Shown here in pieces: positions 1 through 7,156 of a stretch of DNA of 64,000 bases. A model generated the notes under the pieces. That model saw only the letters and a list, made by a program, of their open reading frames with translations, was not told the origin of the DNA and did not search any database. The DNA lies in assembly GCA_009842505.1 (NCBI GenBank), contig VYFG01000048.1, forward strand, positions 1-64,000, given 5' to 3'. Source of the stretch: Gammaproteobacteria bacterium. Lineage in GTDB: Bacteria; Pseudomonadota; Gammaproteobacteria; Arenicellales; Poriferihabitantaceae. Position numbers and translations under genes: made by a program. Numbering within the stretch: the first letter of the stretch is position 1; the number at the start of each line of letters is the position of its first letter.

Positions 1-1
1 C

Positions 2-1402
2 CTCAAGCCGGAGGCCGCCCCGGTCGACAGCCCCCCTGCCGCGCCTTTGCCGACTCAGGCAGGAAGCCACGACACGGAGGAAGCTGCCGACAGGACGGAA
101 GAGACCACAGCGGACCGCCAGGCCCCACGGACCGATGGCCCGGATGACAGGATGCAGCTGGCCAGCCTGGCGCCGATGGTCACGGGGGAACAGGCATCAC
201 CGCTGGACTACATCGTGGAAGACGAGTTCCCCGGCCTGGCAGGGAAAACCCCCGTCGACCCGCTGGAAGCCGTGCTTCGCGAAGGCGACTGGGTGACGGA
301 AACCGTCCGCAAGAAGGACACCGTCTCGCACATCTTCAGACGCTTCGGAATCAGCACCCGGGAGGCCTATTCCCTGGTCAAGCTGGAGAATGCATCCGTC
401 CTGAACAAGATCAGACCGGGTGAGGAAATACACGTCACCACGCTTCCCCCCGAGGGCGACAGCAGCCGCAAGCGCCTCGGGAAGCTGAAATATGACCTCG
501 GGCGCTTCACCACCCTGCTGGTCCGCCGCCAGGACGGCGGATTTGTTGCCGATATTGTCCGGCGACAACCCGAGATCCGCCATCAGACCGCCCAGGCGGT
601 CATCGGCAGCAGTCTCATGGGAGCCGCAAAAAAGGCGGGTATTCCCTTCGACGTGGTCTACTCGCTGGCCAACATTTTCGGCTGGCAAGTCGACTTCGCC
701 AGGGATATACGGAGCGGGGACCGGTTCACGGTGATCTACGAGGAACAGTACCTGGATGACGAGCATGTCGGAAACGGCCAGGTGGTTGCGGCGGAACTGG
801 TGACGAGGGACAAGTCCCTGCAGGCGGTGCGTCATGTGGATGACGACAACGTGGTGACCTACTATGCTCCCGACGGTGAAGGCATCCAGGGTTCGTTCCT
901 GCGCTCCCCCATCCAGTTCGCCACGGTGACCTCCACATACAGCAAACGCCGCCTGCACCCGATCCAGAAAGTATGGAAGGCCCACAAGGGTGTGGATTAC
1001 GGCGCCCCCATGAATACGCCGGTCCGGTCCACCGGGGACGGGGTGGTGGAATTCACCGGTTCCAAGACAGGCTACGGCCGCACGGTGATACTCCGCCACG
1101 GAGCGAAATACCAGACGCTCTACGCCCATCTCAACCGCTACCACAAGGATCTTCGCATCGGCAAGCGCGTCAAGCAGGGCGATGTCATCGGCTACGTGGG
1201 CACGTCGGGATGGTCGACCGGACCGCACCTGCATTATGAATTTCGCGTCGACGGGCACCACAGGAACCCCCTCACCGTGGAACTGCCCAAGTCCCTGCCC
1301 ATCGACCGGCGGTTCAGGGATGACTTCGCCCGGGAGGCCGCACACTGGGTGGCGAAACTCGAAAACGTCAGCCAGACATCCCTGGCCCGGAACGATTCCT
1401 GA
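2..1402 (+). CDS. M23 family zinc metallopeptidase (MepM-like), 5' end outside window
   Basis: Periplasmic or membrane-anchored peptidoglycan DD-endopeptidase that cuts stem-peptide cross-links to allow wall expansion. The reading frame is open to the window edge, so the N-terminus is missing. A TTG at 47 is unlikely to be the true start. A LysM/OapA-like segment lies near residues 85-125 from that TTG. The C-terminal M23 (LytM) domain shows the zinc ligands in AHKGVDYG and the HLHYEF (HxH) motif, with the conserved TSGWSTGPH run. E. coli MepM is about 440 aa, which fits. It is followed 81 bp later by anmK. The M23-anmK order is the one I know from Pseudomonas and links wall turnover to muropeptide recycling. 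Family call is secure; equivalence to MepM is inferred. Confidence 0.9.
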   Translation, partial: LKPEAAPVDSPPAAPLPTQAGSHDTEEAADRTEETTADRQAPRTDGPDDRMQLASLAPMVTGEQASPLDYIVEDEFPGLAGKTPVDPLEAVLREGDWVTETVRKKDTVSHIFRRFGISTREAYSLVKLENASVLNKIRPGEEIHVTTLPPEGDSSRKRLGKLKYDLGRFTTLLVRRQDGGFVADIVRRQPEIRHQTAQAVIGSSLMGAAKKAGIPFDVVYSLANIFGWQVDFARDIRSGDRFTVIYEEQYLDDEHVGNGQVVAAELVTRDKSLQAVRHVDDDNVVTYYAPDGEGIQGSFLRSPIQFATVTSTYSKRRLHPIQKVWKAHKGVDYGAPMNTPVRSTGDGVVEFTGSKTGYGRTVILRHGAKYQTLYAHLNRYHKDLRIGKRVKQGDVIGYVGTSGWSTGPHLHYEFRVDGHHRNPLTVELPKSLPIDRRFRDDFAREAAHWVAKLENVSQTSLARNDS

Positions 1403-1483
1403 ACCCCGCACCGGGCGCATTTCGCCGGCCCCCGCCGCCGCAGCGGCAGGACCGGCTGTGACCGAAGGAGCAGGAGCGGTGGA

Positions 1484-2578
1484 ATGACTTACGCGATCGG
1501 AATCATGTCCGGCACCAGCGTGGATGCCGTTGATGCCGTGCTGCTGGAGATTCCGCCGGACGGGAACCCCGTGCTCAGGGAGACCGCAACCCGCGACTTC
1601 CCGGCCGAACTGCGGCACACCGTCCTCGGCTTGATGACCCCCGGCGAAAATGAGATCGACCAGGCCTGCCGGGTCCATGTCGAGTTGGGGAAACTGTACG
1701 CGGAAATCGCCCTGGACCTGGTCGGGCGGGCCGGCAGCGTTACCATCAGCGTGATCGGGTGCCATGGCCAGACCGTGCGGCACCGGCCCGACGGCCCCCA
1801 TCCCTTTACGCTGCAACTGGGCAGCGGTGCGGTCATCGCGGGACGCACCGGCATTCCCACGGTGACCGATTTTCGCAGTGCCGACATCGCCGCCGGGGGG
1901 CAGGGCGCACCGTTCGCGCCGTTCTTCCACCGCGCGGTGTTCTCCAGCGATATGTCCTGCCGGGCGATCGTCAATCTCGGCGGCATCGCCAATGTCACGC
2001 TGCTGCCACGCGACCGGTCAGAGCCGGTCACCGGGTTCGACACCGGACCGGCCAACTGCCTCATGGACCTGTGGACCCGGCGGCACCTCGCGAAGCCGTT
2101 CGACGAATCCGGTGCCTGGGCGGCCGGGGGAGCGCTCGATGAACACCTGCTCGGACAGATGCTGGCCGATCCCTACTTTTCCAGGCCCCCCCCAAAAAGC
2201 ACCGGCAGGGAATATTTCAACGAGGCGTGGCTGGACCGGGCCCTGGCCGGTTCCGGCGAACCCGTCTCCCCGGCGAACGTGCAGGCCACACTTGCCATGC
2301 TGACCGCCAGGAGCATCTCCGGCCAGCTGCCGCCGGCGGTGGACGCCTTGTACCTGTGCGGCGGCGGGTGCGCAAATCCGCACCTCAGGGCCCTGCTGGG
2401 CGAAGAGAGCGGTCTGCCTGTGGACGACACCTCGGCCCTGGGATGGCCCCCGGAATGGATCGAGGCGGCCGCTTTCGGCTGGATGGCACTGGCCACCCTG
2501 CATCAATCTCCGAGCACCCTGCCATCGGTGACGGGGGCGAGCCGCGCCACCATGGCCGGGGCCATCCATTACCCCTGA
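1484..2578 (+). CDS. anmK: anhydro-N-acetylmuramic acid kinase
   Basis: Cytoplasmic enzyme of cell-wall recycling. It opens the 1,6-anhydro ring of anhMurNAc and phosphorylates it with ATP to MurNAc-6-P. The product is 364 aa (E. coli AnmK 369 aa). The N-terminal GIMSGTSVDAVDA motif is the ASKHA-fold phosphate-binding signature of the family. GCHGQTVRHRP, VTDFRSADIAAGGQGAP and the NLGGIAN and FDTGPAN motifs are all present, as is the late LCGGGCANPHL nucleotide-binding loop. The ATG at 1484 is preceded by a purine-rich GAAGGAGCAGGAG stretch. It sits directly downstream of an M23 endopeptidase and is probably cotranscribed with it. Confidence 0.97.
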   Translation: MTYAIGIMSGTSVDAVDAVLLEIPPDGNPVLRETATRDFPAELRHTVLGLMTPGENEIDQACRVHVELGKLYAEIALDLVGRAGSVTISVIGCHGQTVRHRPDGPHPFTLQLGSGAVIAGRTGIPTVTDFRSADIAAGGQGAPFAPFFHRAVFSSDMSCRAIVNLGGIANVTLLPRDRSEPVTGFDTGPANCLMDLWTRRHLAKPFDESGAWAAGGALDEHLLGQMLADPYFSRPPPKSTGREYFNEAWLDRALAGSGEPVSPANVQATLAMLTARSISGQLPPAVDALYLCGGGCANPHLRALLGEESGLPVDDTSALGWPPEWIEAAAFGWMALATLHQSPSTLPSVTGASRATMAGAIHYP

Positions 2579-2877
2579 CCCGGTGGCTCCCTCCATCGGG
2601 CACCGGAACCGCCCTTCGTACGCGCCCGGGGGCGATCGGCATGCCCGCCACGTGATGAATCCTTGAAATCAGTTCGGGAAGTCCGATACAGTCCAGCCGT
2701 GGATCATCAGGGGGTTTCCCGTTATTCCCGCCAGGATTGTCCTGGCGGCTTCCTGTACCCCTGACGGTTCCGCACCCTGGTGCATCATCCGCCATGGCCG
2801 GACCGGCCAGGATCACCGCTGTCCCCGCAGTTCTTTATGGACATCAGCCAGATACACACCCGTACCCGGATACCAAC
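2579..2877. other. Intergenic stretch without a recognisable gene
   Basis: About 300 bp between anmK and ridA. The ridA reading frame is open upstream to 2737, but the extra residues do not resemble the RidA family and are ignored. It presumably holds the ridA-recG promoter; I see no convincing -35/-10 pair, RNA or repeat. Confidence 0.5.
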
Positions 2878-3270
2878 ATGACCCGTCGAAGAATCATCCG
2901 CACCGACCAGGCGCCCGACGCCATCGGCACCTATTCCCAGGCTGTCCAGACAGGGAATACCCTCTACATCTCAGGCCAGATACCCCTTGTTCCGGCCACC
3001 ATGGAGCCGGACACGGAAACGTTCGAGGCGGCGGCAAGACGGGTCTTCAGCAATCTCAAAGCGGTCGCGGAGGCGGCGGGCGGGTCCCTGAACGACGCGG
3101 TAAAGATCAATATATCAATGACCGATCTGGCCAATTTCGCCACGGTGAACCAGGTCATGGCGGAGTTTTTCTCGGAGCCCTATCCCGCCAGGGCCGCCGT
3201 GGGAGTCGCCTCTCTGCCCAAGGGGGTACCGATCGAGGTCGAGGCGATCCTGGTGCTGGATCAGGACTGA
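2878..3270 (+). CDS. ridA: RidA family enamine/imine deaminase
   Basis: Hydrolyses reactive 2-aminoacrylate and other enamine/imine intermediates made by PLP enzymes, protecting those enzymes. The product is 130 aa, the family norm (about 128). It has the conserved GTYSQAVQTGN start, YISGQIPL, the NLKAVAEAAG run, the VKINISMTDLANFATVN segment, and YPARAAVGVASLPKGVPIEVEAILV, which contains the substrate-binding Arg and the catalytic-site Glu region. The start is the ATG at 2878; upstream in-frame residues are not family-like. The next gene, recG, lies immediately downstream in the same frame, separated only by this gene's TGA stop. E. coli has a comparable neighbourhood around spoT and recG. 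Confidence 0.95.
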   Translation: MTRRRIIRTDQAPDAIGTYSQAVQTGNTLYISGQIPLVPATMEPDTETFEAAARRVFSNLKAVAEAAGGSLNDAVKINISMTDLANFATVNQVMAEFFSEPYPARAAVGVASLPKGVPIEVEAILVLDQD

Positions 3271-3282
3271 CCGGGCAATTTA

Positions 3283-5349
3283 CTGGAATCACATCCTCTG
3301 ACATCGCTGCGGGGCATCGGTCCCCAACTCGCGTCCCGGCTGGAGCGGTTGGGAATCCGCGAGCCCCGGGACCTGCTGTTCCACCTCCCGATACGTTACC
3401 AGGACCGGACCCGCGTCACACCCATCGGCGGCCTGCGGCCCGGGGTGGACGCGGTCATCGTCGGCCGGATCGAACTGGCGGATGTGCACTACGGACGCCG
3501 CCGGAGCCTGCTGGTGCAGATATCCGACGAAACCGGCCTGCTGACCCTGCGTTTCTTCCATTTCAGCCAGCAACAGCAACGGGGATTCATCCGCGGGCAC
3601 TGGATCTGCTGCTTCGGCGATGCCAGGCCCGGACCCGGCAGGCTGGAGATGGTGCACCCGGAATACCGCATCAGCAAGTCCCCTCCCGAATCCCCGACCC
3701 GGGAATCCCTGACCCCGGTCTACCCTGCGACCGAGGGCATCGGACCCAACCTGATCAGGAGCCTGGTCGGTGACGCCCTGAACAGGATCGGCGCATCCTG
3801 CGAGGAACCCATCCCATCGCAGGCGCGCGAACGCTTCGACCTGGCAGGCACATGGGACGCCATCCGCTACCTGCACCAGCCGCCGCCGGACACGGACACC
3901 TCCGCCCTTTCCGAGGGCATGCATCCCATGCAAAGACGCTTGGCACTGGAGGAACTGACTGCCCACCGCCTTGCCCTGCTCGGGATCAGGAAACAGCGGC
4001 AGGTTCTGTCCGCACCTGCGTTCCAGGGGAATTCCGCATTGTGGAAGAGGCTCGAGCCGCGGCTGGGGTTCACGCTGACGGGCGCCCAGCAGCGGGTCAT
4101 CGGTGAAATCCTCGAGGATCTGGGCCGGGACAAACCCGCCCTCAGGCTAATCCAGGGGGATGTGGGGTCGGGCAAGACCGTGGTCGCCGCCGCCGCCGCT
4201 CTCCATGCCATTGACGCCGGCTACCAGGTCGCGCTCATGGCGCCCACCGAACTGCTCGCGGAACAGCATCGCAACAATTTCGTCCAGTGGTTCGAGGCCA
4301 TCGGTATCGACGTGCAATGGCTGGTGGGGAAACTGCCCGCCGCCGAAAGGCGCCGCACCCTGGGCGCCATCTCATCCGGGGATGCATCCATGGCGGTCGG
4401 CACCCATGCGTTGTTCCAGGAACAGGTGTCATTCAATCGGCTGGGACTGATCATCGTCGACGAACAGCACCGCTTCGGCGTGAATCAGCGGCTCGCCCTG
4501 CGGGGCAAGGGCGAGAATGACACCACCGCTCCCCATCAGCTGATCATGAGCGCCACCCCGATTCCGCGGTCCCTGGCGATGATATTCTACGCGGATCTGG
4601 ATGTGTCCAGCGTCGACGAACTGCCGCCCGGCCGAAAGCCGGTCAATACCGTGGTGATGCCGGACACGCGACGTGAAGAAATCATGCGGCGGATTGATGC
4701 AGTCTGCGCGAAGGAGCAACAGGTGTACTGGGTCTGCCCGCTGATCGAGGAATCCGAAAAGCTGCAGGCCCAGGCCGCTACAGAGACCAGGAGCGTGCTG
4801 GCGTCACAGCTGGACAGCCTGCGCATCGGGCTGGTCCATGGCCGCCTCAAGGCCGCGGAAAAGGATCGGATCATGCATGCCTTTCGTGAAGGCGAATACG
4901 ATCTGCTTGTGGCCACCACGGTGATCGAGGTGGGCGTGGACGTGCCCAACGCAAGCCTGATGGTCATTGAAAACGCGGAACGGCTGGGACTCGCCCAGCT
5001 GCACCAGCTGCGCGGCCGGGTCGGCAGGGGGGCGGAGCAGGCAAACTGCGTGCTGCTCTACAAGCCCCCCCTTGGCCGACAGGCAAAAGAACGCCTGGCC
5101 CTGCTCAGGGAAAGCAACGATGGATTCGTCATCGCACAAAAGGACCTGGAACAGCGTGGACCCGGGGAACTGCTGGGAACCCGCCAGACCGGGCTGCAAC
5201 AGATGCGCATCGCGGATCCGTGGCGCGACCGGGACCTGCTTTCACTGGCCGGGTCGCTGGCCGACAACCTGCAAAGGCACCATCCCGACGCCGTCGATCC
5301 CCTGGTCAGTCAGTGGATCCGTCGTACCGATGCCTACGCCAATGTCTGA
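3283..5349 (+). CDS. recG: ATP-dependent DNA helicase RecG
   Basis: Branch-specific helicase that remodels stalled forks and Holliday junctions. The N-terminal wedge begins with TSLRGIGPQLASRLERLGI, matching the RecG start region. An OB fold follows, then helicase domains with Walker A (GDVGSGKTVVA), DEQHRFG (DExH box), SATPIPRSLA, the TTVIEVGVDVPNA motif and the QLRGRVGRG motif. The nearest canonical start (TTG at 3349) would cut conserved N-terminal residues. No ATG or GTG exists between the ridA stop and 3349. I therefore place the start at the CTG at 3283, giving 688 aa (E. coli 693). CTG at 3298 or 3307 are alternatives. The gene is in frame with ridA. Function is certain; the start is not. 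Confidence 0.93.
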   Translation: MESHPLTSLRGIGPQLASRLERLGIREPRDLLFHLPIRYQDRTRVTPIGGLRPGVDAVIVGRIELADVHYGRRRSLLVQISDETGLLTLRFFHFSQQQQRGFIRGHWICCFGDARPGPGRLEMVHPEYRISKSPPESPTRESLTPVYPATEGIGPNLIRSLVGDALNRIGASCEEPIPSQARERFDLAGTWDAIRYLHQPPPDTDTSALSEGMHPMQRRLALEELTAHRLALLGIRKQRQVLSAPAFQGNSALWKRLEPRLGFTLTGAQQRVIGEILEDLGRDKPALRLIQGDVGSGKTVVAAAAALHAIDAGYQVALMAPTELLAEQHRNNFVQWFEAIGIDVQWLVGKLPAAERRRTLGAISSGDASMAVGTHALFQEQVSFNRLGLIIVDEQHRFGVNQRLALRGKGENDTTAPHQLIMSATPIPRSLAMIFYADLDVSSVDELPPGRKPVNTVVMPDTRREEIMRRIDAVCAKEQQVYWVCPLIEESEKLQAQAATETRSVLASQLDSLRIGLVHGRLKAAEKDRIMHAFREGEYDLLVATTVIEVGVDVPNASLMVIENAERLGLAQLHQLRGRVGRGAEQANCVLLYKPPLGRQAKERLALLRESNDGFVIAQKDLEQRGPGELLGTRQTGLQQMRIADPWRDRDLLSLAGSLADNLQRHHPDAVDPLVSQWIRRTDAYANV

Positions 5350-5370
5350 CGGATCAGAGGACCGCCGCAG

Positions 5371-6222
5371 ATGATCGGCCCCTACCTGCGCCTGATCAGG
5401 ATGGACCGGCCCATCGGAACGTTCCTGCTCCTGTGGCCCACCCTCTGGGCACTGTGGCTGGCGGGCGACGGTTCCCCGGACCCCACCGTGGTCCTGATCT
5501 TCGTCGCCGGCACCTTCGTCATGCGGGCCGCAGGATGCGCGATCAACGACTATGCCGACCGGCATATCGATGCCCATGTCGCCCGGACCAGCAACCGTCC
5601 GCTGGCTACCGGCGAATTGCTGCCCTGGCAGGCGCTGGCAACCTTCGGCGTTCTGCTGGCCGTCGCCTTTGCCCTGGTCTGGCAGCTCAATGCCCTCACC
5701 ATCTGGCTATCCGTCGCCGGGGCCCTGGTGGCGGTGGTCTATCCGTTCACGAAACGGGTCACCCACCTGCCCCAGCTGGTGCTCGGCGTGGCCTTCTCCT
5801 GGGGTATCCCGATGGCCTACGCCGCGGTGGGTGGACGCCTGCCGGTGGAGGCCCTGGTCCTGTTCCTGGCCAACTTTGCCTGGATCGTCGCCTATGACAC
5901 CCAGTACGCCATGGCCGACCGCGAGGATGACGTGCTGATCGGCGTCAAGTCCACCGCCATCCTGTTCGGCAGATGGGACAACCTCGCCGTCGGGCTTCTG
6001 CATCTGGCGGCCCTGGCCGTGCTCTATGGCATCGGCTGGCAGCGTGGCTTCGGCTGGCACTACGATCTCGGCCTGCTGTCTGCGGCCGCGTTCGCTGTCT
6101 ATCAGCAGTACCTCTGCCGGAACCGCGACAGGGACCTGTGTTTCCGGGCCTTCCTGAACAACAACTGGTTCGGTGCCATGGTCTTCGCCGGCATTGTGCT
6201 TGGACTGCTCGGTCCCGGCTGA
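5371..6222 (+). CDS. ubiA: 4-hydroxybenzoate polyprenyltransferase
   Basis: Integral membrane prenyltransferase that attaches the polyprenyl tail to 4-hydroxybenzoate in ubiquinone synthesis. The product is 283 aa (E. coli UbiA 290). Both Mg-diphosphate-binding Asp motifs are visible: NDYADRHIDAHVART near residue 58 and YDTQYAMADREDD near residue 173. Multiple hydrophobic helices fill the rest, ending in NNWFGAMVFAGIVLG. It starts 21 bp after recG and is probably in the same transcript. No chorismate lyase gene (ubiC) is adjacent, unlike in E. coli. Confidence 0.96.
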   Translation: MIGPYLRLIRMDRPIGTFLLLWPTLWALWLAGDGSPDPTVVLIFVAGTFVMRAAGCAINDYADRHIDAHVARTSNRPLATGELLPWQALATFGVLLAVAFALVWQLNALTIWLSVAGALVAVVYPFTKRVTHLPQLVLGVAFSWGIPMAYAAVGGRLPVEALVLFLANFAWIVAYDTQYAMADREDDVLIGVKSTAILFGRWDNLAVGLLHLAALAVLYGIGWQRGFGWHYDLGLLSAAAFAVYQQYLCRNRDRDLCFRAFLNNNWFGAMVFAGIVLGLLGPG

Positions 6223-6275
6223 ACCGGTCTTCTGCGGCATTGTGGCGCTCCACTGGAAACCGATATGATCATGTC

Positions 6276-6824
6276 ATGACGTTCGACACATCCATCCGTT
6301 TCTGCAACAGCTGCGGTGCAAGCATCGAGATTGCCATACCCGACGGGGACACCCGTGAACGTCACGTTTGCAATAACTGCGGCAGGATCCAGTACCAGAA
6401 TCCGAAAATAGTCACGGGATGCGTACCGCTGTGGCAGGACCGCATCCTGCTTTGCCGGCGGGCGATCGAACCCCGCCTGGGCCTCTGGACGGTTCCCGCC
6501 GGATTCATGGAAAACAATGAAACCCTGGCCGAGGGGGCGATGCGCGAGACACTGGAGGAAGCCTGCGCACCGGTCAGCGACATCCGGCTGTTCGGGGTCT
6601 ACAGCCTTCCGAGGATCAGCCAGGTGTACGTCATGTTCCTGGGTAATCTCCTGCGGGAGAACGGATTCGCCGTCGGCGCGGAAACACTGGAGGTGCGGCT
6701 GTTCCGGGAGGACGAGATCCCCTGGGACGAAATGGCGTTCCGGGTCGTGGAAACCACCCTGAAACGGTACCTGGGAGAGCGGGAACACGGCGGATTCTCC
6801 ATCGCCCTGACAGACCTGCATTGA
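6276..6824 (+). CDS. NUDIX hydrolase with N-terminal zinc ribbon
   Basis: Predicted pyrophosphohydrolase acting on a nucleoside diphosphate derivative; substrate unknown. The product is 182 aa. An N-terminal Cys4 zinc ribbon (FCNSCG...VCNNCG) precedes YQNPKIVTGCVP and a NUDIX box running from GFMENNE to RETLEEAC. The last Gly of the box consensus is Cys here; I recall the same EEACA ending in related zinc-ribbon NUDIX proteins of gammaproteobacteria. The start is the ATG at 6276; the frame is open upstream but not family-like. It lies 53 bp after ubiA and is followed by the AT-rich, DnaA-box-containing spacer. Confidence 0.92.
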   Translation: MTFDTSIRFCNSCGASIEIAIPDGDTRERHVCNNCGRIQYQNPKIVTGCVPLWQDRILLCRRAIEPRLGLWTVPAGFMENNETLAEGAMRETLEEACAPVSDIRLFGVYSLPRISQVYVMFLGNLLRENGFAVGAETLEVRLFREDEIPWDEMAFRVVETTLKRYLGEREHGGFSIALTDLH

Positions 6825-6927
6825 CGGAATTTTTTTGAAACCGCTTTCATTGGCGGTTCCCGGGGGTGCTAACTGATTGATTCTGAACCACCTGCAACAG
6901 TGACTTTGCCGCGTTCGGTTAACGAAG

Positions 6928-7142
6928 TTATGCACAGCCGTCACATGATTGTCACATTCCTTTCAAGTTAGCAGTTATTTGTCTGAAAAATTTTTAATCT
7001 AAAGTCATAATCTATTGATAATAATAAAAAAATTGGAAATTATGCAAAAATTAATCAACTTTCACTCCACCGCATCAATACAGGGCTTCCGGCCGGACAA
7101 CGGCGTGTTATACACAAAGTTATCCACAGATTCTGTGTATAA
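6928..7142. other. DnaA-box cluster with AT-rich unwinding-like segment (candidate oriC)
   Basis: The 330-bp spacer 6825-7156 holds four exact TTATNCACA boxes: TTATGCACA at 6928-6936 (+), TTATACACA at 7108-7116 (+), TTATCCACA at 7120-7128 (+) and TTATACACA on the - strand at 7134-7142. A one-mismatch box (TTATGCAAA) lies at 7040-7048. Between the first box and the triple cluster, 6961-7060 contains only 19 G/C in 100 bases, against about 65% around it. An AT-rich segment flanked by DnaA boxes is the architecture of bacterial origins. There are no GATC sites. The - strand orientation of highly expressed genes to the right is not what one expects beside an origin, so a DnaA-titration or regulatory locus upstream of priA is an alternative. 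Confidence 0.6.
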
Positions 7143-7156
7143 AGGCGGGTATCTGC

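Noticed and set aside
197..1930. 577-codon frame on the - strand over the M23 peptidase and anmK
   Set aside because: No motif and it spans two real genes and their gap.
2737..2877. N-terminal extension of RidA
   Set aside because: RidA proteins are about 128 aa and begin at the ATG at 2878; the upstream residues are not conserved.
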